From Candidimonas sp. (lineage in GTDB: Bacteria; Pseudomonadota; Gammaproteobacteria; Burkholderiales; Burkholderiaceae_B): a stretch of DNA of 33,205 nt. The stretch is taken from NCBI GenBank assembly GCA_004297945.1, contig SCRC01000070.1:1-33205 (forward strand), written 5' to 3'. How positions within the stretch are numbered: the first letter of the stretch is position 1; every line of letters begins with the position of its first letter. Shown here one piece after another: positions 23,937 through 31,238 of this stretch. Made by a program: the position numbers and the translations under genes. Below the pieces are notes generated by a model. That model was given only the letters and a program-made list of their open reading frames with translations. It did not search any database and was not told where the DNA came from.

Positions 23937-24533
23937 TTATTTTCCAGCATTCAGCTCGTTCTTGATCGGGTAAGTGTGATCAAGGCCCAAAAGATACTGA
24001 ACCAGATCCACCGCCTCGGGCCTTGCCACGACCACTTGTCCGATCGGCGCGAAGCCCGGTGGGAGATTCACGACCCGATCTCCCGGCCCCGCCTTGTCTT
24101 TGACCTCGAACAGAAACGGGTACGAAGGCATGATGCTGCCCGGCGTATAGGCGCGCGGCTGATAGAGGTGGCCCAGATTCCAGTCGGCACTGGGCTGACG
24201 CGCGCCGATATTGAACAGATCGGGGCCGGTGCGCATATCGCCCAGCAAATGAGGCGAATCGTAGTAGTAATCGCCGGCGACGGGAGCGCGCCCCCAGCCG
24301 CGTTTGAAATCGGCGGGAGTTTGCCCCTGGCTGCGCGGTTGCTGCGAATGGCAATACACGCAGCCATTCGCTATGTAGACGTTGCGCCCGCGCAACTGTT
24401 GCGAGGTATAAGGCTTCAAACCCGGTGACGGCTTGACATGAGACAACTGCATGTAGGGCACGATCACCAGAGTGGCCGTAGACAAGGCCAGCGTCACCAT
24501 GGCGCCGCTAAGCAGTTTGACTTCGCTTTCCAT
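23937..24533 (-). CDS. ccoO: cbb3-type oxidase monohaem subunit II
   Basis: A 198-residue membrane-anchored cytochrome c with one N-terminal span (about 8-28). The haem motif is NGCVYCHSQQPR (Cys58, Cys61, His62), and the probable axial ligand is Met135 in GSIMPSYPF. GRAPVAGDYYYDSPHLLG (81-98) is characteristic of CcoO/FixO. It begins two bases after the subunit I stop, so translation is coupled. It transfers electrons to the catalytic subunit. Confidence 0.92.
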   Translation of the reverse strand: MESEVKLLSGAMVTLALSTATLVIVPYMQLSHVKPSPGLKPYTSQQLRGRNVYIANGCVYCHSQQPRSQGQTPADFKRGWGRAPVAGDYYYDSPHLLGDMRTGPDLFNIGARQPSADWNLGHLYQPRAYTPGSIMPSYPFLFEVKDKAGPGDRVVNLPPGFAPIGQVVVARPEAVDLVQYLLGLDHTYPIKNELNAGK

Positions 24534-24535
24534 GA

Positions 24536-26200
24536 TCAGACTCCTTCCAGCGCAACAACAGCGCGAGCCGGCTTATGAAACAAGGCCGGCCCGACACGCG
24601 ACGGGCCATTGCGCAACGCCATCGCCACAAAATGGAAGGCAAAAACCACATGCCCCAGCGTCATGATGCTGCCGCCCACCGTGCGTGCTTCCAGATACGG
24701 GATGGTGAGGCGCACCGAGTCCATGAACGGCCTTGAGGCGTCGAGCATCGCCAAGCCCTGCAACCAGCCGCCGATGGACAGAAAAATGAAATAAATGGCA
24801 AAGCCGATGGTAATCAGCCAGAAATGCAAGGCAATCAGCTTGGGGTAAGGCCATTCCCAGGACATCACACGCGGCATCACAAAATAGATGGCGCCAAACA
24901 TCACAATGGAGAAAAAGCCATACAGACCCAAATGCGCGTGAGCCACCGTGAAGTGGGTAAAGTGCGTCACGGTATTGATGCTGCGCAAGGCCTCGAAGGA
25001 GCCCTGTAAAGAGCTTAATGTGTACATCATCCCGCCCAGCACGATAAATCGCAGGGTCGGCGAGTAAAACAGGGTCTTGAAGTGACCGCGCATCGTCAGA
25101 TGCTGATTCACCGAGAAGGCGATTACCGGCACGATCATCATGATGCTTTGCACGATGGAAAGCGTGATCAGCCAGCCCGGTACCGGGCCACCCACCAAAT
25201 GGTGGCCACCCACCTGCCCATAAAAGAAGGCCAACGCCCAGAACCCCAGCAAAGACAGGTTATACGACTGAATCGGACGGCCTATGATCTTGGGCAGGAA
25301 GTAGTAAACCGTGGCCAGCGCGATGGGGGTGTAATACAGGCCCAGCACATTATGGCCAAACCACCAGTTCATAAGGGCCTGCTCCACCCCAAAATGCACC
25401 GTTGGCACCTTGGCCACGAGGTACAGAACCGGAAACCAGAACAAGGCGGCGCCGATGTACCAGATAGATACGTAAAGATGCTCAACACGCCTGTTTTGCA
25501 AGGTGTAGACCAATGGCAGGCCAATAAGGGCGCCGCCGACCACCAGCAATATACTGATCTGCCAAGGGATTTCCAGCCACGGCAGGCCGCTTTGGAAGCC
25601 CGCCGCGATACTGCCCAGGCCGGCGATCAGGCCGGCATTCCAGAGCATGGCGCCAAGCAAGGCGAAGCGGCCACCGACCAGCTCGGTTTTCAGCAGGCGA
25701 GGCAACATCCAGATGGCAATGCCAAAGGCCGCCATGGGACACCAGCCATACGCCACCATATTCAGATGCAAAGTGCGCGTGCGACCGAACGTCAGCCAGG
25801 CCTGACTGACCAGAAAATCGGGATCATGCAGCTTGATGGAGCTGATCAGACCCATGACCGAGGCAAATACCAACCAGACGATCGCGCACGACAGAAAGAC
25901 GAAAACCACCAGCGCTGTGGAACGGTCGGCGTGAATTCGATCGGCGATCTCGGCGCGCAGGCGAGCCGCCTTGGCCGGATCGTCGGGCGCCTGATGCGCG
26001 CCCATCGTATTTTGCAGCTCGGCAAGCTGGCCCGAGCTTAGCGCGGGCTCTTCGACCTTGCCGATTTCCCCCTCGGAGAAAATGACGCGGGCAGCCGCCG
26101 GATTATTGTCGAAAAGGTGTTTGCGCAAGGACCAGATAAAAACAAACAATCCGGTGACCGACAAGATAAAGGTGAGAAGCAGTACGGTGAGAGTATCCAT
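24536..26200 (-). CDS. ccoN: cbb3-type cytochrome oxidase catalytic subunit with an N-terminal CcoS-like segment
   Basis: Reduces oxygen to water at a haem b3-CuB site in the inner membrane. It has 554 residues. Residues 1-50 (one helix, then WSLRKHLFDNNPAAARVI) look like the maturation protein CcoS fused to the front. The oxidase core starts near residue 92. Ligands: low-spin haem His145 (RTLHLNM) and CuB His283 (WWFGHNVLG), His333 and His334 (GGHHLVGG). Haem ligands are His421 and His423 (AHAHLG). Tyr327 in ALAFFYGQ aligns with the cross-linked Tyr251 of the Pseudomonas stutzeri enzyme, which favours an oxidase over a nitric oxide reductase. It is first in the operon. A perfect palindrome lies 74-88 bases upstream of the start. 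Confidence 0.9.
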   Translation of the reverse strand: MDTLTVLLLTFILSVTGLFVFIWSLRKHLFDNNPAAARVIFSEGEIGKVEEPALSSGQLAELQNTMGAHQAPDDPAKAARLRAEIADRIHADRSTALVVFVFLSCAIVWLVFASVMGLISSIKLHDPDFLVSQAWLTFGRTRTLHLNMVAYGWCPMAAFGIAIWMLPRLLKTELVGGRFALLGAMLWNAGLIAGLGSIAAGFQSGLPWLEIPWQISILLVVGGALIGLPLVYTLQNRRVEHLYVSIWYIGAALFWFPVLYLVAKVPTVHFGVEQALMNWWFGHNVLGLYYTPIALATVYYFLPKIIGRPIQSYNLSLLGFWALAFFYGQVGGHHLVGGPVPGWLITLSIVQSIMMIVPVIAFSVNQHLTMRGHFKTLFYSPTLRFIVLGGMMYTLSSLQGSFEALRSINTVTHFTHFTVAHAHLGLYGFFSIVMFGAIYFVMPRVMSWEWPYPKLIALHFWLITIGFAIYFIFLSIGGWLQGLAMLDASRPFMDSVRLTIPYLEARTVGGSIMTLGHVVFAFHFVAMALRNGPSRVGPALFHKPARAVVALEGV

Positions 26201-26273
26201 GACGATCCGATTAGGACAATGCTCGCGAAGGCATGCGATTAAAATAACAGACGTAGTATAAAATCAGAGGGTG

Positions 26274-26288
26274 TTGACCTGCGGTCAA
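26274..26288. promoter_or_regulatory. Perfect palindrome between ccoN and the OsmC-like gene
   Basis: TTGACC-TGC-GGTCAA is a perfect inverted repeat with six-base arms in the divergent gap. It resembles a CRP/FNR-type site (TTGAT-N4-ATCAA), but the centre is one base too long and the arms read TTGAC. It is therefore called only as a likely operator for an unidentified regulator. TATACT on the minus strand (26260-26255) could be the -10 of the ccoN promoter. Confidence 0.4.
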
Positions 26289-26382
26289 ATCCCTCTGTGC
26301 AATCTGGCTATTATCAATGCGTTGCGCCTTGCGGCGCGATCGGCATATGGCCACCTCTCATAGAGTAATAGGGCTAATTCAA

Positions 26383-26805
26383 ATGGAATGTACGATCGAT
26401 TGGGGCGGCCCGCAGGGCATGTTGTTTATGGCCACAACGGGCAGCGGCCACGTCGCCGCCATGGACGGTGCGCCCGACGGCGGCGGCCACAATCTGGCAC
26501 CGCGCCCCATGGAAATGCTGCTGGCGGCCACGGGGGGCTGCACCGCCTACGATGTAGTGCTTATCCTGAAACGCGGACGGCACGCGGTGAGCGGCTGTCA
26601 GGTCAAGCTCAGCGGCGAACGCGCCCAAACCGATCCCAAGGTGTTCACCAAGATACACTTCGCTTTCACGGTAACGGGCGCCAATTTGCCACAGGCGGCG
26701 GTTGAACGCGCGGTACAGTTGTCGCACGAAAAATACTGCTCGGCCTCGGCCATGCTCGCCAAGACGGCCGAAATCACCTGTTCAACCACAGTCGTCAACG
26801 CGTAG
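26383..26805 (+). CDS. OsmC/YhfA-family thiol protein
   Basis: A 140-residue OsmC-fold protein. [19 protein letters not shown] contains Cys53 and [11 protein letters not shown] contains Cys119, the two cysteines that make a peroxidase-like pair in this family. [12 protein letters not shown] and [16 protein letters not shown] match the YhfA branch. The frame is open to 26317 with an ATG at 26347, but the ATG at 26383 gives the usual MECTIDW N-terminus and has AGGG upstream. It lies two bases before thyA, so the three genes probably form an operon. Detoxification of organic hydroperoxides is the family role; the YhfA branch itself is poorly understood. Confidence 0.85.
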   Translation: MECTIDWGGPQGMLFMATTGSGHVAAMDGAPDGGGHNLAPRPMEMLLAATGGCTAYDVVLILKRGRHAVSGCQVKLSGERAQTDPKVFTKIHFAFTVTGANLPQAAVERAVQLSHEKYCSASAMLAKTAEITCSTTVVNA

Positions 26806-26807
26806 CC

Positions 26808-27602
26808 ATGCATCAGTACGAAGATTTCATGCGCCATGTGTACGAACAGGGCCAGGCCAAGACCGACCGAACCGGCACTGGCACGCGTTCGGTTTTCGGG
26901 CATCAGATGCGTTTCGATCTGGCTGAAGGGTTCCCCTTGGTCACGACTAAAAAACTGCACACTCGAAGTATCTTTATCGAGCTGCTGTGGTTTCTGCAGG
27001 GCAGCTCGAACGTGCACTGGCTGCAAGAGCAAGGCGTCAGCATCTGGAACGAATGGGCCGATGCCGCCGGCAATCTCGGCCCCGTCTATGGCGTGCAATG
27101 GCGCTCCTGGCCCACGCCCGACGGCCGGCACATCGACCAGATCACGCAAGTCATCGAGCAAATACGCCAGAACCCCGACTCGCGCAGGCTGATCGTGTCG
27201 GCCTGGAATGTGGGCGAAATCGCCAATATGGCGTTGCCGCCCTGCCATGCTTTCTTCCAGTTTTATGTGGCTGCAGGCAAACTGTCGTGCCAGCTTTACC
27301 AGCGCAGCGCCGACATCTTTCTGGGTGTGCCTTTCAACATTGCCAGCTACGCTTTGCTTACCCACATGGTGGCGCAGCAATGCGATCTGGAAGTGGGCGA
27401 CTTCATCTGGGTGGGCGGCGACTGCCATCTGTACAGCAATCACTTCGAGCAGGTAAAAGAGCAATTGTCGCGCACGCCCTACCCCTATCCCCGGCTGACT
27501 ATCAAGCGCAAACCTGCATCCATTTTCGACTACCACTACGAAGATTTCGAGGTCGTGGGCTACGAATCCCATCCTCACATCAAAGCGCCCGTTGCCGTCT
27601 AA
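26808..27602 (+). CDS. thyA: Thymidylate synthase
   Basis: Methylates dUMP to dTMP using methylene-tetrahydrofolate, releasing dihydrofolate. It has 264 residues, the same as the Escherichia coli enzyme. The nucleophile is Cys146 in [13 protein letters not shown], the phosphate-binding pair is DSRRLIV (about 124-130), and NIASYALL and GDCHLYSNH are conserved. It begins two bases after the OsmC-like gene, and folA follows with no spacer, so dihydrofolate made here is recycled by the next gene's product. Confidence 0.97.
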   Translation: MHQYEDFMRHVYEQGQAKTDRTGTGTRSVFGHQMRFDLAEGFPLVTTKKLHTRSIFIELLWFLQGSSNVHWLQEQGVSIWNEWADAAGNLGPVYGVQWRSWPTPDGRHIDQITQVIEQIRQNPDSRRLIVSAWNVGEIANMALPPCHAFFQFYVAAGKLSCQLYQRSADIFLGVPFNIASYALLTHMVAQQCDLEVGDFIWVGGDCHLYSNHFEQVKEQLSRTPYPYPRLTIKRKPASIFDYHYEDFEVVGYESHPHIKAPVAV

Positions 27603-28127
27603 ATGCCAAGCCGCATGCCGCCTCCCGTTGTCAAAATCGTTGTAGCCTATTCGGATAATCGGGCCATCGGTCGCGACAATACCCTGCCATGGCGGCTGCC
27701 CGGCGACCTGGCCCATTTCAAGCGCACCACGCTAGGCCACCCCATCATCATGGGGCGCCATACCTGGGAGTCTCTGGGGCGGCCGCTGCCTGGCCGGCGC
27801 AATATCGTCATCAGTCGCCAGGCCGACTACACAGCCATTGGGGCAACCGTATTGGGGTCTCTTGCGCAGGCCCTTTCCGTCTGCCAGGACGAGCCCAGCG
27901 TCTGCATTATCGGCGGCGCGCAAATCTATGCCCAGGCGCTGCAATACGCCCATGAAATCGTGGCGACCGAAGTCCATGCACATGTCGACGGCGACGCCTT
28001 CTTTCCCGTGCCCGAACCCCAGCAATGGCAGGAAACCGAGCGCCTGGTCCAAGCCGCTGAAAACGGCTACCACTTCGATTTCGTAACGTACCAACGCCGG
28101 TCGCCCCCCCCTGAACCCCAGATGTAG
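27603..28127 (+). CDS. folA: Dihydrofolate reductase
   Basis: Reduces dihydrofolate to tetrahydrofolate with NADPH. It has 174 residues; the core is complete with Asp35 in LPWRLPGDLAHFK as the substrate-binding acid, GRHTWESLGRPLPGRRN and the nucleotide loop IIGGAQIYAQAL. Its ATG directly follows the thyA TAA. After the usual family end (FVTYQRR) there is a short tail SPPPEPQM coded across a run of eight C (28104-28111). The TAG stop is the head of the first unit of a tandem palindromic-repeat array, so the tail may be a product of repeat insertion. Confidence 0.96.
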   Translation: MPSRMPPPVVKIVVAYSDNRAIGRDNTLPWRLPGDLAHFKRTTLGHPIIMGRHTWESLGRPLPGRRNIVISRQADYTAIGATVLGSLAQALSVCQDEPSVCIIGGAQIYAQALQYAHEIVATEVHAHVDGDAFFPVPEPQQWQETERLVQAAENGYHFDFVTYQRRSPPPEPQM

Positions 28128-28254
28128 CGGCACCCCTTGTGGGTGCCATCAATGATGTAGCAGCTCCCCTTGTGGGTGCCATCAATGATGTAGCGGCACC
28201 CCTTGTGGGTGCCATCAATGATGTAGCGGCACCCCTTATGGCTGCCATCAAATT
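28123..28254 (+). repeat. Tandem array of four GTAG palindromic repeats, 33-bp period
   Basis: Units start at 28123, 28156, 28189 and 28222, exactly 33 bases apart. Units 1 and 3 have the consensus stem GGCACCC-CTTGT-GGGTGCC. Unit 2 has AGCTCCC on the left and unit 4 has CTTAT and GGCTGCC on the right, each weakening the stem. The linker between stems is ATCAATGATGTAGC. The array fills the whole gap between the convergent stops of folA and the MocR gene and overlaps both stop codons. No unrelated spacers are present, so it is not CRISPR. Confidence 0.95.
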
Positions 28255-29677
28255 ATTGCGCCGCGCCCACGCGCCGCATGAATTTCCACAACAAGGGATC
28301 CAGGGAATGCGCCACGTTAAAACGTATCCAGTCCGAGTCGGACTGCTCTGGGTCGAAATACAGGCTGGGCGCCAGCCATATGCCATCTTTCAAGGCCAGT
28401 TCAGCCAGGCTGGCCGCCCCTCGGCCTTGCCACTTCCCCGTAGGCCGCGCCCATAAAAACAAGCCTGCCCGGGGTCTGGCAAATACGTCAAAACCGTGCT
28501 TGTCCAGCAAATCACCCAAGGCATCGTGCGCCTCGCGCAAGCGATCCTGAACGCGCTGCAGATGTGCGTGGTGCCGCCCCAGGCGCAACACCTGATAAAC
28601 CGTGCGCTCCATCATCTCGGCCGAGGTGAGTGCAATGGCCATTTTGGTTTTGGCAAAGTCCGCCGTCAGACCGGGGCTCGACACAATATGGCCGACCCGC
28701 ACCGAGGGCGCAATGCTTTTGGAGAAGCCCGACACATACACCACCCGCCGGGTCCCCCCAAGGGCCAGAAGCATGGGGCCCACCCCCGGCAGCAAGGCGC
28801 GTGAAACATCGTCTTCAACCACCCAGAAATCGTGCTGCTCGGCCACCTGCAGCACCTGAAAGGCATTGGCCATGCTCAGGCTTGATCCAGTGGGGTTTTG
28901 AAGGACTGTGTTGATGAAAATCGCCTTCAGCTTGTGCATTCGGGCCAAGTGCGCGAGCTCGGGTACACAGATTCCGTCGGAATCGCGCGGGACACCGTAA
29001 ACCTTGAGCCCGGCCAGGCGCAAAGCGGGCAGCAAAATCCCGTAGCCCGGAACCTCGACCGCCACAGCATCTCCGGCTCGAAACAAGGTTCGAGCCACAA
29101 TGTCCAACCCTTGTGTCGCGCCGTGGGTGAGCAAGACTTGATCGGTCCCTACGCTTGCGCCACGCTCAGCCAGCGACTGCACGATATGCTCGCGCAGCGG
29201 CGCGTAGCCATAAGGCTGGCCATAGCCCGCAATCTGCATGGCCGGCACACGCGCCAGCTGACGCAAGGATTGTTGCAGGCCGGCTTCGTTCAGCCATTCC
29301 GCAGGCAACCAGCCACAACCCGATTTGATGGGAATAGAGTGATCGGCAAATATATCGGTCAATAGCCACGAAGCGCCTATCTTGGGCGGTTGCCAGCTGG
29401 CCGAAGAGGCCGCTGCGGGCGTGGCTCGGGCGCGCATTGCCACCCGATAGCCCGAACCAGGACGAGCAGATAACCAGTCCTGCGCCACCAGACGGCTGTA
29501 AGCCGCAGCCACCGTAAATGTGCTCAGGCCGTGCTCGTGGGCGAAATGCCGCACCGAAGGCACCGCCATGCCGGGGCGCAGCAGTTGCGTCTGGATTGCC
29601 GTCTGCAGCGCCGATACGATCTGCTCCACCAGGGTTGGGCCTTGACTTGGACCACGCACCGGCTCAAAAAATCTCAT
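28253..29677 (-). CDS. MocR-type transcriptional regulator (GntR helix-turn-helix fused to aminotransferase fold)
   Basis: A 474-residue regulator. An N-terminal GntR winged helix (about 14-80; PSVRHFAHEHGLSTFTVAAAY recognition region) is followed by a linker and a type I PLP aminotransferase-like domain (about 115-474). The PLP lysine is Lys320 in SGFSKSIAPSVRVGH, with NPTGSSLS (261-268) and EDDVSR (288-293) typical. MocR proteins such as GabR and PdxR sense an amino compound or PLP. This one is divergent from an omega-aminotransferase with 157 bases between translation starts, the standard arrangement for control of the neighbour plus autoregulation. The effector is probably an omega-amino acid (inference). 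Confidence 0.92.
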   Translation of the reverse strand: MRFFEPVRGPSQGPTLVEQIVSALQTAIQTQLLRPGMAVPSVRHFAHEHGLSTFTVAAAYSRLVAQDWLSARPGSGYRVAMRARATPAAASSASWQPPKIGASWLLTDIFADHSIPIKSGCGWLPAEWLNEAGLQQSLRQLARVPAMQIAGYGQPYGYAPLREHIVQSLAERGASVGTDQVLLTHGATQGLDIVARTLFRAGDAVAVEVPGYGILLPALRLAGLKVYGVPRDSDGICVPELAHLARMHKLKAIFINTVLQNPTGSSLSMANAFQVLQVAEQHDFWVVEDDVSRALLPGVGPMLLALGGTRRVVYVSGFSKSIAPSVRVGHIVSSPGLTADFAKTKMAIALTSAEMMERTVYQVLRLGRHHAHLQRVQDRLREAHDALGDLLDKHGFDVFARPRAGLFLWARPTGKWQGRGAASLAELALKDGIWLAPSLYFDPEQSDSDWIRFNVAHSLDPLLWKFMRRVGAAQ

Positions 29678-29693
29678 GGCTACCCGCCCACTC

Positions 29694-29723
29694 TATACAG
29701 TTTTCTCCAGTTTACCAATACAG
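29694..29723. promoter_or_regulatory. Candidate MocR operator: direct repeats in the divergent promoter region
   Basis: ATACAG occurs at 29695-29700 and again at 29718-29723, 23 bases apart, and CAGTTT occurs at 29698-29703 and 29708-29713. Direct repeats of a six-base word about two helix turns apart are the known style of GabR/PdxR sites (GabR uses ATACCA). They overlap the region upstream of the MocR gene, where the minus strand reads TATAGA as a possible -10, suggesting autoregulation. Confidence 0.45.
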
Positions 29724-29834
29724 CTAGCTATTTTTTATAAAACCGTATATTTCAATCATTTCGGAACACGAAGAGAATGACTCATGCGTTATACGTCGCG
29801 CGAATTATTTATTCAACCGTCTTCGAGAGCCTCT

Positions 29835-31169
29835 ATGAACAGCCCCACCCGCCCCGTCACCATCCCGGACATGTCTCATCTGTGGATGCCCTTTACCGCC
29901 AACCGCCAGTTCAAAGAGGCGCCGCGCCTGCTGGTCGCCGCCAAAGGCATGTACTACACCTCGCACGACGGACGCCAGATTCTGGACGGCACATCGGGCT
30001 TATGGTGCGTGAACGCCGGCCATGGTCGAAGCGAAATCGTGGAAGCCATTTCGCGCCAGGCCGCCGAACTTGACTACGCGCCCAGCTTCCAGATCGGGCA
30101 CCCCAATTCGTTCCTGGCCGCCACCGCCATTGCCCAGATCATGCCGGCAGGCATGGATCGAATTTTCTTCACCAACTCGGGCTCCGAGTCGGTCGACACG
30201 GCATTGAAGATAGCCTTGGCCTACCATCGCGCGCGCGGCGAAGGCCAGCGCACGCGCCTTATCGGCCGTGAGCGCGGCTACCATGGCGTGGGCTTTGGCG
30301 GGATTTCGGTCGGCGGCATCGCCCCCAACCGCAAGGCGTTTTCCGGCGCTCTGTTACCCGGCGTCGATCACCTGCCCCACACTCACGATCTATCAAAAAA
30401 TGCCAACTCGCATGGGCAGCCGCAATGGGGCGCTCACCTGGCCGACGATCTCGAACGCATCGTCGCCCTGCACGACGCCTCGACGATTGCCGCCGTTATC
30501 GTCGAGCCCATGGCAGGCTCGACGGGCGTGCTGATCCCTCCCAAAGGTTATCTGGAGCGCTTGCGCGCCATTACCGAGAAATACGGCATCTTGCTGATTT
30601 TCGATGAAGTCATCAGCGGCTTCGGGCGCCTGGGTGCCGCCACGGCCAGTGAACTTTTCGGCGTTACACCCGATTTGATCACGCTTGCCAAAGGCGTAAG
30701 CAACGCCAGCGTTCCCGCCGGCGCAGTTGCCGTCAAACGCGACATCCACGATACGATTGTTGACGCATCAGCCAAGGGGATTGAATTTTTTCACGGTTAC
30801 ACGTATTCGGGCCATCCCTTGGCCACAGCCGCCATATTGGCCACATTGGACATCTACAAACGCGAGAAGCTCTTCGAGCGCGCGGCCAGCCTGTCGCCTG
30901 CATTCGATACCGCAGCCCACAAGCTGGAAGGCGGGCGCCATGTGATCGACGTGCGCAATCTGGGTCTGGTGGCCGGCATCGAGCTTACTCCACGCCCCGG
31001 CGCCCCCGGCGCACGCGCCGCCGAAGCGTTCACGAAATGCTTCGATCAGGGCCTGATGGTGCGCTACACCGGCGATACCCTCGCTGTCTCGCCACCGCTT
31101 ATCATCGAGGAAAGCCAGATTTCCCAGGTATTCGAAACGATCGCCGCTGTTTTGAAGACGATTGATTGA
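29835..31169 (+). CDS. Omega-amino acid (beta-alanine):pyruvate aminotransferase family, class III
   Basis: A PLP enzyme of 444 residues from the ATG at 29835; an in-frame ATG at 29784 would add 17. It transfers an omega-amino group to pyruvate, giving a semialdehyde and alanine. The N-terminus DMSHLWMPFTANRQFK is that of Pseudomonas beta-alanine:pyruvate transaminase as I recall it. Landmarks are TNSGSESVDTALK (113-125), IFDEVISGFGR (255-265), catalytic Lys286 in TLAKGVSN and HGYTYSGHP. Beta-alanine, GABA or putrescine could be the natural substrate. It is divergent from a MocR regulator and convergent with an agmatinase-family gene; an aldehyde dehydrogenase lies next to that. Confidence 0.9.
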   Translation: MNSPTRPVTIPDMSHLWMPFTANRQFKEAPRLLVAAKGMYYTSHDGRQILDGTSGLWCVNAGHGRSEIVEAISRQAAELDYAPSFQIGHPNSFLAATAIAQIMPAGMDRIFFTNSGSESVDTALKIALAYHRARGEGQRTRLIGRERGYHGVGFGGISVGGIAPNRKAFSGALLPGVDHLPHTHDLSKNANSHGQPQWGAHLADDLERIVALHDASTIAAVIVEPMAGSTGVLIPPKGYLERLRAITEKYGILLIFDEVISGFGRLGAATASELFGVTPDLITLAKGVSNASVPAGAVAVKRDIHDTIVDASAKGIEFFHGYTYSGHPLATAAILATLDIYKREKLFERAASLSPAFDTAAHKLEGGRHVIDVRNLGLVAGIELTPRPGAPGARAAEAFTKCFDQGLMVRYTGDTLAVSPPLIIEESQISQVFETIAAVLKTID

Positions 31170-31205
31170 GGATGATGTCAATCATGTAGCAGCAAGATAC
31201 GTATT

Positions 31206-31238
31206 TGTAGCGGCACCCCTTGTGGGTGCCATTTTTTT
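31206..31238 (+). terminator. GTAG palindromic repeat acting as an intrinsic terminator of the aminotransferase gene
   Basis: TGTAG (31206-31210), then stem GGCACCC (31212-31218), loop CTTGT and GGGTGCC (31224-31230), followed by A and seven T (31232-31238). The stem plus T-run is a textbook Rho-independent terminator on the plus strand. It overlaps the stop of the convergent ureohydrolase gene. A partial TGTAGCAGC 21 bases upstream (31185-31193) may be a decayed second copy. Confidence 0.85.

Noticed and set aside
25082-26041. Plus-strand open frame of 319 codons opposite ccoN
   Set aside because: Composition (His/Gln/Arg rich) is that of the complement of a hydrophobic membrane protein; ccoN keeps every metal ligand.
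26274-26288. FNR/ANR box for the cbb3 operon
   Set aside because: Half-sites are TTGAC/GTCAA with a five-base centre, not TTGAT-N4-ATCAA; kept only as an unassigned palindrome.
28123-28254. Tandem repeats considered as a CRISPR array
   Set aside because: Units abut with a constant 33-base period and no unique spacers; each unit is a GTAG hairpin found singly elsewhere; no cas genes.
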